In this document: positions 1-7,838 of the stretch, piece after piece
Numbering within the stretch: position 1 is the first letter of the stretch
How the letters are laid out: every line of letters starts with the position of its first letter
NCBI GenBank assembly: GCA_001803565.1
Contig: MHDQ01000253.1
Coordinates: 1 to 15,413, forward strand
Length of the DNA: 15,413 bases
Source of the DNA: Nitrospinae bacterium RIFCSPLOWO2_12_FULL_45_22
GTDB taxonomy: Bacteria > 2-12-FULL-45-22
Direction of reading: 5' to 3'
Translations under genes and position numbers: made by a program
Notes under the pieces: model-generated
What the model saw: only the letters and a program-made list of their open reading frames with translations
Databases searched by the model: none
What the model was told of the DNA's origin: nothing

Positions 1-1
1 C

Positions 2-970
2 ATTGCTGCTACTGCCACTGTCGCTGATATGGCATTACCCTTTGGCGCAGCCACCAATATCAAGGTTGAGATTGCGGATCTAGATGGAACCCTGGCCTCA
101 AGCAGTGTTAATTATCAAGTAGTCAACCGGCAGCCAGTCGCTAACCCCGGTTCAAATCAGATAGTGAAAGGGAGCAGTACCGTAACCCTGGATGCTTCCA
201 CCAGTAGTGACCCGGATGGTAACCCCCTGGCCTTTAGTTGGACCCAGACATCTGGGCCATCAGTCACATTGTCTAATGCCACCGCGCAGAAGCCCACCTT
301 TACTGCCCCAGAACCCAGTGACAATAATGTCCTGACCTTCCGCCTGATAGTCAATGATGGGACGGTAGACAGTAACCCCGCTAGCGTAAATATCCGCATA
401 AATCGCCCACCGGTAGCCGATGCTGGAGCAGACCAGAAGGTTAAGCCTTTTGATACCGTGACCCTTAACGGATCGAGCAGTAAAGACCCTGATGATGACC
501 CTTTAACCGTAAAATGGCTCCAGACCGCTGGCCCGACTGTCACCCTCTCTCAGACTACTTCTATGAACCCAACTTTTGTCGCCCCTCGGGTAAGTGCGAC
601 AAATAATGTCTTAACGTTCCAGTTGATAGTCAATGATAGTACGGTGGATAGTGCGCCAGATACAGTAGATCTCAGTATAAATCGTTCACCTACCGCTAAT
701 GCCGGCTCAGACCAGACTGTAGAAGCATATGCATTGGTGACTCTGGATGGTTCTGGCAGTAGCGATCCAGATAGTGACCCATTGACCTATCAGTGGACCC
801 AGATAGCCGGTACCACGGTAACTTTAGCCAATGCTACCGGGGCACTCCCCACCTTTTTTGCACCCCGGGCCAAGAGGGATGCCGTCCTGACTTTTTCATT
901 GATAGTAAATGATAGCTCAGCCAACAGTGAACCAGATGCGGTATCCATCACTATCCCCGGAAAGCCCTGA
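2..970 (+). CDS. PKD/REJ-like repeat surface or secreted protein, 5' end missing
   Basis: The frame is open to the left edge, so this is the C-terminal part of a larger protein; the first ATG at 29 is just an internal Met. Three tandem repeats of about 92 residues are visible, at about nt 125-400, 401-679 and 680-955. Each opens with an N-R-x-P-x-A-x-x-G segment, then S-x-D-P-D, W-x-Q-T/I-x-G and a V-L-T-F-x-L-I-V-N-D strand. This is the pattern of PKD/REJ-type (K319L-like) beta-sandwich repeats of extracellular proteins, which usually serve adhesion or spacing between catalytic and surface domains. The protein stops just after the third repeat (GKP), with no membrane anchor, LPXTG or PEP-CTERM tail. 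The N-terminal domains that would define its role are outside the window, so its function is unknown. Confidence 0.85.
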   Translation: MAATATVADMALPFGAATNIKVEIADLDGTLASSSVNYQVVNRQPVANPGSNQIVKGSSTVTLDASTSSDPDGNPLAFSWTQTSGPSVTLSNATAQKPTFTAPEPSDNNVLTFRLIVNDGTVDSNPASVNIRINRPPVADAGADQKVKPFDTVTLNGSSSKDPDDDPLTVKWLQTAGPTVTLSQTTSMNPTFVAPRVSATNNVLTFQLIVNDSTVDSAPDTVDLSINRSPTANAGSDQTVEAYALVTLDGSGSSDPDSDPLTYQWTQIAGTTVTLANATGALPTFFAPRAKRDAVLTFSLIVNDSSANSEPDAVSITIPGKP

Positions 971-982
971 TCCCAAAAGATA

Positions 983-1194
983 TTACCCTGGAACGACACA
1001 GTCTAGCCAGCTAAAGCCGTCTAAAAAATATGGCCCCGAATACCCTCCAAAAAACGCAAAGCGTAGAGGGTAAAGCTTAAAACTGAGATAATTTATTCCT
1101 TAGTTTTGCGCTTTAAGCTTTACACTTTCGGTGTCTATCCGGGTTCATCCGTGCCTAAAATCCTCATTCTGGCTAAACAGTTACCCAGGAACGA
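983..1194. repeat. Degenerate intergenic repeat block with palindrome
   Basis: The non-coding stretch after the PKD gene holds layered repeats. A 14-bp direct repeat (TTACCCtGGAACGA / TTACCCaGGAACGA, one mismatch) lies at 983-996 and 1181-1194. Between them is a perfect 12-bp inverted repeat, GTAAAGCTTAAA at 1070-1081 and TTTAAGCTTTAC at 1112-1123, followed at about 1130-1156 by a segment like 'gtgtctatccgggttcatccgtg'-type dispersed repeats that I recall from many uncultivated bacterial genomes. No convincing ORF is present. It could be a decayed non-autonomous element; dispersal in this genome cannot be seen from one window. Confidence 0.5.
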
Positions 1195-1330
1195 TGTTTC
1201 TAATGGACCCTATAAGATGTTCCAATCCCCTCTTTGTCCTAAATTGGCTCTCTAAGTTACTGCTAGAGATATGTCCCAGTGTTTGTTGAAACGTTCCATT
1301 CCCCAGAAAAGGTACAGAAATAGCAAAACC

Positions 1331-1359
1331 TTGACATATATTTCAATATATGGTATATT
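1331..1359 (+). promoter_or_regulatory. Sigma70-type promoter candidate, distal to prkA
   Basis: TTGACA at 1331-1336 and TATATT at 1354-1359 are separated by exactly 17 bp in AT-rich DNA. This is a full -35 consensus with 5/6 of the -10. Transcription would start near 1366 and give a leader of about 320 nt before prkA, running through the GC-rich hairpin block at 1387-1435. It may be a housekeeping promoter for the prkA operon or may drive a small untranslated RNA. Confidence 0.55.
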
Positions 1360-1386
1360 TACTATGCTTTTCTGTCTAGATATAGT

Positions 1387-1435
1387 CCCCTTATAGAAAG
1401 GGGTAAAAATTTCCCCCAGGAGGGTTAGAGGGGGG
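1387..1435. repeat. C/G-tract hairpin repeat in prkA leader region
   Basis: CCCCTT (1387-1392) pairs with AAGGGG (1398-1403) over a 5-nt loop. A second possible stem pairs the C run at 1413-1417 with the G run at 1430-1435. Arrays of short C and G runs like this are common dispersed intergenic repeats. If transcribed from the promoter at 1331-1359, the hairpins would lie about 20 nt into the leader and might pause or attenuate transcription. Confidence 0.4.
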
Positions 1436-1549
1436 CAACAATTCCTTTGCTCATTACTAGATAATCGAGCCAAAATTATTTTTTATTGGCCTATAGGAGC
1501 CTTAAATAAGCGAAGTAGTTGAGGTAGTAATGGTTGGGCTATTGGACAA

Positions 1550-1565
1550 TGGCATAAAATTTGCA
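1550..1565 (+). promoter_or_regulatory. Sigma54 (RpoN) -24/-12 promoter for the prkA operon
   Basis: TGGCA (1550-1554) and TTGCA (1561-1565) give the GG-N10-GC spacing required by sigma54 (GG at 1551-1552, GC at 1563-1564), close to the consensus TGGCAC-N5-TTGCA. The predicted start is near 1576, about 112 nt before the prkA ATG. From the literature, E. coli yeaGH, the homologous operon, is an NtrC/sigma54 target, which makes this placement meaningful. I saw no clear NtrC-type enhancer palindrome upstream, so the activator is unknown. Confidence 0.7.
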
Positions 1566-1636
1566 TATTATATGATTGAGGAAAGGAAATTTTCTCGGGT
1601 AGCAAGAGGGTTTTTAAACCGGCAAGATAAGGGTTT

Positions 1637-1676
1637 ATTGTTATAAAAGTAAAAAAATTGTTATAAAAGTAAAAAA
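1637..1676 (+). repeat. Perfect 20-bp tandem duplication before the prkA RBS
   Basis: A 20-bp unit (ATTGTTATAAAAGTAAAAAA) occurs twice head to tail at 1637-1656 and 1657-1676 without mismatch. It ends just before the AGGAGG ribosome-binding site at 1678-1683. It lies inside the leader from the sigma54 start. An A-rich unpaired leader can favour ribosome loading; the exact duplication suggests a recent slippage event. Confidence 0.8.
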
Positions 1677-1687
1677 AAGGAGGGGTC

Positions 1688-3751
1688 ATGATGGAACTAC
1701 AGACCGTTTCCCAACCATTTATGAATCTGATAAGAGAGCTTCAGGATATAGAGAGTTATAAGCACCTGTACTGGGAGGGTAGTTTTGAAGAGTACCTGGA
1801 CCTGGTCAGAAAGAACCCCAAGGTGGCTAGAACGGCTTTTCAAAGGATTTATGATATGATCTTATCCCATGGTACCGAAGAGTATACGGATAATAAAAAG
1901 AAAGTTATCCATTATAATTTTTTTGACGACCCTTTCTCTGGCGGGATAGATGCCATTTATGGCCTAGATATCCACCTGATGAAATTGGCCAATATTTTTA
2001 AGTCCGCCGCTATGCGTTATGGCACCGAGAAGAGGGTACTGCTATTGCATGGCCCAGTGGGGAGTGCCAAGAGCACCATTGTCCGGCTTTTGAAGAAGGG
2101 CCTGGAGGAATATTCTAAGACCCCTGAAGGGGCCCTGTATTCCTTCAAGTGGATAGATATGGAAGAGATTCATAATAATGGACAGCCTATCCCCTGTCCT
2201 ATGAACGAGGAGCCCCTTCATCTAATCCCGTTGGAGATTAGAAAGCTTATCCTGGAAGATATAAATCGGGCTCTTCCCGAGAGAGAAGAGTTGATAATTG
2301 AAGGGGACCTCTGCCCCTCTTGTAGGCAAAATTATCGGGAATTGCTAAAGAAATATGGTGGGGATTGGACTAAGCTGGTAAATCATATCCGGGTACACCG
2401 GGTGATACTTTCCGAAAAAGACCGGGTAGGTATTGGTACCTTCCAGCCCAAGGATGAAAAAAATCAGGACTCTACCGAGCTTACTGGAGATATAAATTAT
2501 AGAAAGATTGCCGAATATGGCACTGATTCCGACCCCCGGGCCTTCAATTTTGATGGTGAATTCAATATTGCCAACCGGGGATTGATCGAATTCATTGAGG
2601 TATTGAAATTGGAGGTAGCTTTCTTATACGACCTGCTGGGCGCTTCTCAAGAGCATAAGATAAAGCCCAAGAAATTTGCCCAGACAGATATTGATGAGAT
2701 CATTATCGGCCATACCAATGAACCAGAATACCGGAAATTACAGAACAATGAGTTCATGGAGGCATTGAAGGACCGTACGGTCAAGATAGATATCCCATAT
2801 GTCACCAAATGGAGTGAAGAGGTAAAGATATATAAAAAGGATTACAATAATACCAAGATCAGGGGAAAGCATATTGCCCCCCATACTATTGATATGGCTG
2901 CCATGTGGACGGTCCTGACTCGCCTGGAGGAACCCAAGAAGGCCCAATTGACCCTCTTGCAAAAACTTAAACTGTATGACGGTAAGACTCTACCGGGCTT
3001 TACTGAGGACAATATTAAGGAGTTAAGGAAAGAGGCTGCCCGGGAGGGGATGGAGGGTATTTCTCCCCGCTATATTCAAGATAAAATCTCTAATGCCCTG
3101 GTAAGCGATAAGGGTGAGGGTTGCTTAAATCCCTTTATGGTGCTGAATGAGCTAGAGGCAGGCTTAAAACACCACTCCCTCATTACTTCAGAAGAACAAC
3201 GGAAAAGCTGCAAAGAACTATTGGCAGTGGTTAAGGCCGAGTATGAAGACACAGTCAAAAACGAGGTTCAGCGCGCTATATCGGCCGATGAAGAGGCCCT
3301 GAAGAGATTATGCGGCAACTATATTGATAACATAAAGGCCTATACCCAGAAAGAGAAGGTAAGGAACAAATATACTGGCCAGGCAGAAGAACCCGATGAG
3401 AGGCTGATGCGCTCGATAGAGGAAAAGATCGAGATACCAGAAACCCGCAAAGACGATTTTCGCCGGGAGATCATGAACTATATCGGGGCTCTGGCCCTGG
3501 ATGGTAAGACCTTTGATTATAAGGCTAATGAGCGGCTCTTAAAGGCGCTAGAACTAAAGCTGTTTGAAGACCAGAAAGATTCTATCAAACTGACTAGCCT
3601 GATCTCCAGTGTAGTGGATAAAGATACCCAGGAAAAGATTGACGTGGTTAAAAGCCGGCTCATTAACAACTATGGCTATTGTGATATCTGTGCTACCGAT
3701 GTGCTAAGCTTTGTAGCCAGTATCTTCGCCCGGGGAGATATCAAACAGTAA
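1688..3751 (+). CDS. prkA: PrkA-family serine protein kinase / AAA+ ATPase
   Basis: This 687-aa protein is a full-length PrkA (YeaG) family member. Residues 122-130 (GPVGSAKST) form the Walker A loop. [12 protein letters not shown] (296-307) is the Walker B region, GHTNEPE (341-347) the sensor-1 region, and GISPRYIQ (457-464) fits sensor 2. A C-P-S-C pair (209-212) lies in the insert between Walker A and Walker B, and the C-terminal part is the helical PrkA kinase-like region. The family is cytoplasmic and has been reported as a protein kinase and, in Bacillus, an ATP-dependent protease linked to sporulation. AGGAGG at 1678-1683 sits 4 nt from this ATG and 7 nt from the adjacent ATG at 1691, so the true start may be Met2. 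It is the first gene of an operon; its stop overlaps the next start by 1 nt (TAATG). A sigma54 site at 1550-1565 probably controls it. Confidence 0.95.
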   Translation: MMELQTVSQPFMNLIRELQDIESYKHLYWEGSFEEYLDLVRKNPKVARTAFQRIYDMILSHGTEEYTDNKKKVIHYNFFDDPFSGGIDAIYGLDIHLMKLANIFKSAAMRYGTEKRVLLLHGPVGSAKSTIVRLLKKGLEEYSKTPEGALYSFKWIDMEEIHNNGQPIPCPMNEEPLHLIPLEIRKLILEDINRALPEREELIIEGDLCPSCRQNYRELLKKYGGDWTKLVNHIRVHRVILSEKDRVGIGTFQPKDEKNQDSTELTGDINYRKIAEYGTDSDPRAFNFDGEFNIANRGLIEFIEVLKLEVAFLYDLLGASQEHKIKPKKFAQTDIDEIIIGHTNEPEYRKLQNNEFMEALKDRTVKIDIPYVTKWSEEVKIYKKDYNNTKIRGKHIAPHTIDMAAMWTVLTRLEEPKKAQLTLLQKLKLYDGKTLPGFTEDNIKELRKEAAREGMEGISPRYIQDKISNALVSDKGEGCLNPFMVLNELEAGLKHHSLITSEEQRKSCKELLAVVKAEYEDTVKNEVQRAISADEEALKRLCGNYIDNIKAYTQKEKVRNKYTGQAEEPDERLMRSIEEKIEIPETRKDDFRREIMNYIGALALDGKTFDYKANERLLKALELKLFEDQKDSIKLTSLISSVVDKDTQEKIDVVKSRLINNYGYCDICATDVLSFVASIFARGDIKQ

Positions 3752-4854
3752 TGATTGCCAAGATAGAGAGAGATAGTGGACGATTCAGGCAGATCATCCG
3801 GGGTAAGATAAAGAAGGAGCTAAAGAAATACATTGTCCGGGGTGAGCTGATTGGCCGTAAAGGTAAAGACCTTATCAGTATCCCCTTACCTCAGCTAGAT
3901 ATTCCTACCTTCCGCTATGGCCACCAGGGTAGAGCCGGCGTAGGCCAGGGCGAAGGAGAGGAAGGCACACCCTTGGCTCCTGGACCGGTTGAGCATGGTG
4001 AAGGTGCGGGCGAGATGCCTGGGGACCACATCCTGGAGGTAGATATAACCCTGGAAGAGCTGGCTAAGCTCCTGGGCGAAGAGCTTGAGCTGCCTAATAT
4101 TGAACCCCGGGGGAAGAAGCATATTACCAGCCAAAAAGAGAAATATACGGGGATCAGTCATGCTGGGCCAGAGTCCTTGCGGCATTTTAAAAGGACATAT
4201 AAAGAGGCCCTAAAACGCCAGTTAATCTCAGGTAGCTATGACTATAAAAACCCCCGGATTGTCCCGATAAGAGAGGATAAGCGATACCGCTCCTGGGATG
4301 TGACCAAAGAACCAGAGAGCAATGCGGTAATAATATATATGATGGACGTTTCGGGCTCTATGGGTGATGAACAGAAGGATATTGTTCGGATAGAATCCTT
4401 CTGGATTGATACCTGGCTGCGCTCGCAATATGAAGGAATTGAGACCCGCTATATTATCCACGATGCCGTAGCCAGAGAAGTAGACCGGGAGACATTTTAT
4501 CATACCCGGGAGAGTGGTGGAACCAAGATATCATCTGCTTATCAGTTGTGTAGCCAGCTCATCAACAAGGAATATTCACCTGAGGACTGGAATATCTATC
4601 CCTTCCACTTCTCTGATGGAGACAATTGGGGTGGGGGAGATACCAAGATTTGTATAGAGGTACTGGAGAAATATCTATTGCCCAAGATCAATCTCTTCTG
4701 CTATGGGCAGGTAGAAAGCCCTTATGGTAGTGGCGAATTTAAGCGGGATCTCGATTATTATTTCAGTGATTGGGAAAATCTCGTCACCTCCCATATCCCC
4801 GACCGGGAAGGGGTTTATGATTCTATAAAGCAGTTTTTAGGAAAAGGGAAATGA
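3751..4854 (+). CDS. yeaH: YeaH/YhbH family VWA protein (DUF444)
   Basis: This 367-aa protein belongs to the DUF444 family (YeaH in E. coli, YhbH in Bacillus), which almost always accompanies prkA and spoVR. A basic N-terminus is followed by a Gly/Glu-rich low-complexity segment (about residues 58-92). The C-terminal half is a von Willebrand factor A domain. Its metal site (MIDAS) is intact: D199-x-S201-x-S203, T258 in GGTKISSA and D289 in FSDGDN. The family has no proven biochemical role. A VWA protein coupled to an AAA+ ATPase recalls the MoxR-VWA and RavA-ViaA pairs, so a substrate-adaptor role for PrkA is a reasonable inference. Translation is coupled on both sides: a 1-nt overlap with prkA and an ATGA overlap with spoVR. 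The symbol follows the E. coli name. Confidence 0.93.
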   Translation: MIAKIERDSGRFRQIIRGKIKKELKKYIVRGELIGRKGKDLISIPLPQLDIPTFRYGHQGRAGVGQGEGEEGTPLAPGPVEHGEGAGEMPGDHILEVDITLEELAKLLGEELELPNIEPRGKKHITSQKEKYTGISHAGPESLRHFKRTYKEALKRQLISGSYDYKNPRIVPIREDKRYRSWDVTKEPESNAVIIYMMDVSGSMGDEQKDIVRIESFWIDTWLRSQYEGIETRYIIHDAVAREVDRETFYHTRESGGTKISSAYQLCSQLINKEYSPEDWNIYPFHFSDGDNWGGGDTKICIEVLEKYLLPKINLFCYGQVESPYGSGEFKRDLDYYFSDWENLVTSHIPDREGVYDSIKQFLGKGK

Positions 4855-6341
4855 ACCTTACAGCAGAATTAGAGTCATTAAAGGCTGAGATAGAAGAATA
4901 TGCTGCCTCTTATGGGCTGAATTTTTTCCCCATTGTCTTTCAGATTTTGGATTTTGATCAGATGAATGAAGTAGCCAGTTATGGTGGTTTCCCTACCCGC
5001 TACCCGCACTGGCGTTTCGGGATGGAATATGAAAACCTGCAAAAGAGCTATACCTATGGCCTACAGAAGATATATGAGATGGTAGTGAATAATGATCCTT
5101 GTTATGCTTACCTATTGGAATGTAATAATATCGTGGATCAGAAGATAGTTATGACCCATGTCTATGCCCATAGCGACTTTTTTAAGAATAATCAGTGGTT
5201 CCAGTATACTAACCGGAAGATGATGGATGAGATCGCCAATCATGCCACTCGAGTCATAAAATATATAGAAAAAGAGGGACAAGATGTAGTGGAGGACTTC
5301 ATAGACTGTTGTCTATCCCTGGAAAACCTTATTGATTATCATTCACCTTTTATTCAGCGGAAGGAAAAAAAGTCTAAATACGATTTTCAAGAAGAAGAGC
5401 CGGGAGAAACGGTAAAGAAGCTCCGGAGCAAAGACTATATGGATAGCTTCATCAACCCTAAAGAATTCTTAGAGGAGCAAAAAAAGAGATTAGAAGAAGA
5501 AAAAGTTAGAAAGAAGAAATTTCCTGACGAACCTGAGAAGTGTGTGCTCACTTTCCTGATCGAAAACGCCCCCCTGGAGAAATGGCAACAGGACATCCTC
5601 TCTATCATCAAGGAAGAGAGCTACTATTTTGCCCCTCAAGGCCAGACCAAGATAATGAATGAAGGGTGGGCTACTTATTGGCATTCTAAGATTATGACCG
5701 AGAAATGCCTGAGGGACCCAGAGCTCATAGACTATGCCGACCACCATGCAGGGACTTTAGGGATGAGACCTGGCCGGATCAACCCCTATAAGATCGGGGT
5801 AGAACTATTCCGGGATATTGAGGATAGGTGGAATAAAGGGAGGTTTGGTAAAGAGTATGAAGAGTGCGACAACCTGATCCAACGGAAAAATTGGGACAAG
5901 AAGCTGGGGCTAGGCCAGCAAAAGAGCTTTGAGGTCAGAAAAATATACAATGATATAGGATTCATTGACACCTTCCTCACAGAAGATTTCTGCCGCGACC
6001 AGAAGCTTTTTACTTACCAATATAATGAGAAGACAAATACTTATGAGATTGCCAGTCGGGACTTTAGGGAAATCAAGATACAGCTCCTCTTTAGCTTGAC
6101 TAACCTGGGCCAGCCTTTTATCTATGTTATAGATGGCAACTATGAGAACCGGGGCGAGATCTATCTTAAACACAAACATGAAGGTATAGATTTAAAGCTC
6201 GATTATGCCCAGGCTACCCTGGCCAATATCTATAAGATATGGGAGAGGCCAGTGCATATCGAGACGATAGTGGCGGAAAAAGGTAAATTATTCACCTTTG
6301 ACGGTAAAAAACATGATAAGCACGATATAAAAATTGGATAA
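4851..6341 (+). CDS. spoVR: SpoVR family protein
   Basis: This 496-aa protein is a full-length SpoVR (YcgB) family member. Visible family signatures are [17 protein letters not shown] (45-61), the His-rich [12 protein letters not shown] (103-114), [15 protein letters not shown] (268-282) and DHHAGTLG (297-304). The conserved His and Glu residues in these blocks look like a metal or catalytic site, but no activity is established to my knowledge. In Bacillus, SpoVR is involved in spore cortex formation. The family is also widespread in non-sporulating bacteria, where it stays with prkA and the DUF444 gene, so its presence does not show sporulation. A highly charged Lys/Glu stretch (about 206-227) is probably a surface coiled or flexible linker. 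Its ATG overlaps the stop of the VWA gene by 4 nt, and it is the third gene of the operon. Confidence 0.95.
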   Translation: MNLTAELESLKAEIEEYAASYGLNFFPIVFQILDFDQMNEVASYGGFPTRYPHWRFGMEYENLQKSYTYGLQKIYEMVVNNDPCYAYLLECNNIVDQKIVMTHVYAHSDFFKNNQWFQYTNRKMMDEIANHATRVIKYIEKEGQDVVEDFIDCCLSLENLIDYHSPFIQRKEKKSKYDFQEEEPGETVKKLRSKDYMDSFINPKEFLEEQKKRLEEEKVRKKKFPDEPEKCVLTFLIENAPLEKWQQDILSIIKEESYYFAPQGQTKIMNEGWATYWHSKIMTEKCLRDPELIDYADHHAGTLGMRPGRINPYKIGVELFRDIEDRWNKGRFGKEYEECDNLIQRKNWDKKLGLGQQKSFEVRKIYNDIGFIDTFLTEDFCRDQKLFTYQYNEKTNTYEIASRDFREIKIQLLFSLTNLGQPFIYVIDGNYENRGEIYLKHKHEGIDLKLDYAQATLANIYKIWERPVHIETIVAEKGKLFTFDGKKHDKHDIKIG

Positions 6342-6382
6342 AAATAAGAGTAGTGGGACCGTTTAGGGTCGCTCAATTTGAG

Positions 6383-6415
6383 TTAACATTATTTAATTAC
6401 TTTCCGATAAGTAAT
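6383..6415 (+). promoter_or_regulatory. Weak promoter / small palindrome before 172-aa gene
   Basis: TTAACA (6383-6388) and GATAAG (6406-6411), 17 bp apart, make a weak sigma70-like pair. The inverted repeat ATTACTT (6396-6402) / AAGTAAT (6409-6415) overlaps the -10 position, as an operator would. Both signals are short, and the gene may instead be read through from spoVR. Confidence 0.25.
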
Positions 6416-6443
6416 AAGGGAAGAGGAGAGAGGTAAGAGAAGC

Positions 6444-6962
6444 ATGAGAGTAGGAGAAAAGATTTTAGCAACATTAGAAAAAGACAGGACTGATCTTAAT
6501 AACGGCTCCAGCCCATATCTAGTAGAAATAAAGGAGCAAGGGTTGAAGATCGGGACTGAATTAATAGATTTGGATCGGCTGGGCTGTGTTCTTTGCCAGA
6601 TAACATTTCAAGATGAAGAGGCTGATGCGCAACCTTTGGATGCTAACCGGGGGCTAGAGCATATGGCTCGCCAGATTGGAGAGAGGATCACTTATTTATT
6701 AGAAGGCCTGGCTTTGGTTGAATGGGATAAAAACTCCTCTACCCTACTTATGCGGAGTCAGCCTCCCGAAAGCAACAGCCGCTACATCGGCTATTATGAG
6801 CTATTGCTCTCCCAGGGCCCTTATCTGGCGCTAACCAGATACCGCTATGACCGGGGAGCGGGCTGTAGGAGCCAGGAGCCTATTAATCTGACCAGGGAGG
6901 TATTTGTCCGCTTAATAGACGACCTGGCCACCATCATAAAGACCCCGGAGCCAGAACAGTAA
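6444..6962 (+). CDS. Conserved-looking hypothetical protein, 172 aa
   Basis: I cannot name this protein. It is a soluble protein of 172 residues with no signal peptide or membrane helix. It opens MRVGEKILATLEKDR and carries a C-x-x-C pair (C48, C51) that is not an obvious zinc knuckle, since no second pair is present (only C141). The C-terminal half is rich in Tyr and Arg (SRYIGYYELLLSQ, LALTRYRYDRGAG) and ends with an amphipathic helix (REVFVRLIDDLATIIK). Balanced codon use, a purine-rich RBS (AGAGGT at 6429-6434) and a stem-loop just past its stop support a real gene. It lies 102 nt after spoVR on the same strand and may share the operon's regulation. An intergenic palindrome suggests it could also have its own promoter. 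It might be a small regulator or partner of the PrkA system, but nothing in the sequence proves it. Confidence 0.75.
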   Translation: MRVGEKILATLEKDRTDLNNGSSPYLVEIKEQGLKIGTELIDLDRLGCVLCQITFQDEEADAQPLDANRGLEHMARQIGERITYLLEGLALVEWDKNSSTLLMRSQPPESNSRYIGYYELLLSQGPYLALTRYRYDRGAGCRSQEPINLTREVFVRLIDDLATIIKTPEPEQ

Positions 6963-6972
6963 AATAGCCCCT

Positions 6973-7012
6973 CAGACGGATTCTCTTTTTTACCGCGAAG
7001 AGAATCCGTCTT
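6973..7012. terminator. Stem-loop at convergent junction, probable bidirectional terminator
   Basis: AGACGGATTCTCT (6974-6986) and AGAGAATCCGTCT (6999-7011) are perfect 13-bp arms, extendable by one more T-A pair to leave a 10-nt loop. The stem stands between the stops of two convergent genes (6962 and 7026), where a shared terminator is expected. T-rich tails are weak on both strands. The ACCGCGAAGAGAA-like right half also resembles dispersed repeats, so it may be a repeat used as a terminator. Confidence 0.6.
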
Positions 7013-7025
7013 CTCTTACAAATTT

Positions 7026-7838
7026 TTATAATATCCTTTTAAATAGTGCTTTACCTGCCCCAGCCAATAAGAGTGCCAGTCCCAAAGTACAGATGGTAGC
7101 AGAGCCAGTAGGGAGATCCAGGAGAAAAGAAAAGTAGAGTCCCAAGATACTACTAGCCGCCCCTAATGCCCAGGCTATAGCCAGCATGGTTCCACACTGC
7201 CGAGAAAAGAGCATGGAAGTAACCGCTGGTATTATGAGCCAGGAAAAACATAGCAATACCCCGCCACTACGGATAGCTAGGGCTATCACCAACCCCAGGG
7301 AGAGATAGAAGAGAAAGTTCCACCAGGAAGCATTGCTCCTTTGACGGTAAAACTCTTCAGGATTAAGGGAAATTTGCAAGAACCGGGAAAAGAGTATGAC
7401 ATGTAATATACCTACTAAGCCGAAGACAATGGCCATCTGAATAATTTGTTCAGTGGTAACTGCCAGGATATTCCCAAACAATATTTTCAATACATCCGCT
7501 TCACCATGGGGGGTCTTAGCTACCAATAGAATGGCTACTGCGGAGGCTACTGCATAAACAATTCCCATTATAGCCTCCTGAGGTATACGTTCTTCCTTTG
7601 TCCTGATGGATAAGAGGGCTGCCCCAGTAAGGGTAAAGACCAGAGATAGCACGGTAGGGTCCTGACCTAATAGAAGGGCAGCCGCTACACCTACCGCCGA
7701 GATTTGAGCTAAGGCTAAATCTACAAAGACTATACGCCGAAGGACAACATGGATACCAAAATACGCTAGGGTAGTAGAGAGGAGAAGGGAAGCTAATAAG
7801 GCCTGGAGCATAAAAGGTAGTCTGAACATCTCTATCAT
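7026..7838 (-). CDS. ZnuB/TroC-like metal ABC transporter permease
   Basis: This 270-aa, highly hydrophobic protein has about seven to eight membrane segments and belongs to the ABC-3 permease family for zinc, manganese or iron (ZnuB, MntB, TroC/D). Family signs are the N-terminal RRIVFVDLALAQISAVGVAAA segment, the cytoplasmic loop QEAIMGIVYAVASA (the helix that docks to the ATPase) and the late GGVLLCFSWLIIPAVTS helix. It would form the inner-membrane channel fed by the ZnuA-like protein encoded just upstream; the two genes overlap by 4 nt (ATGA). The RBS is a GGAGGG run inside the end of the upstream gene. No ATPase gene follows: the next gene is convergent. The metal cannot be decided from the sequence. 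Confidence 0.92.
   Translation of the reverse strand: MIEMFRLPFMLQALLASLLLSTTLAYFGIHVVLRRIVFVDLALAQISAVGVAAALLLGQDPTVLSLVFTLTGAALLSIRTKEERIPQEAIMGIVYAVASAVAILLVAKTPHGEADVLKILFGNILAVTTEQIIQMAIVFGLVGILHVILFSRFLQISLNPEEFYRQRSNASWWNFLFYLSLGLVIALAIRSGGVLLCFSWLIIPAVTSMLFSRQCGTMLAIAWALGAASSILGLYFSFLLDLPTGSATICTLGLALLLAGAGKALFKRIL

Noticed and set aside
140-160. T-loop-like GGTTCAAATC suggesting a tRNA
   Set aside because: It lies in the first PKD repeat coding frame and no acceptor or anticodon arms can be formed around it.
1252-1689. Two minus-strand ORFs (73 and 68 aa) in the prkA leader region
   Set aside because: They run through the promoters, C/G-run hairpins and tandem repeat, have odd composition and no RBS, and look like chance frames.
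4851-6341. SpoVR and PrkA as evidence of endospore formation
   Set aside because: The prkA-yeaH-spoVR trio is common in non-sporulating Gram-negative bacteria, and the window has outer-membrane genes and no sporulation-specific gene.
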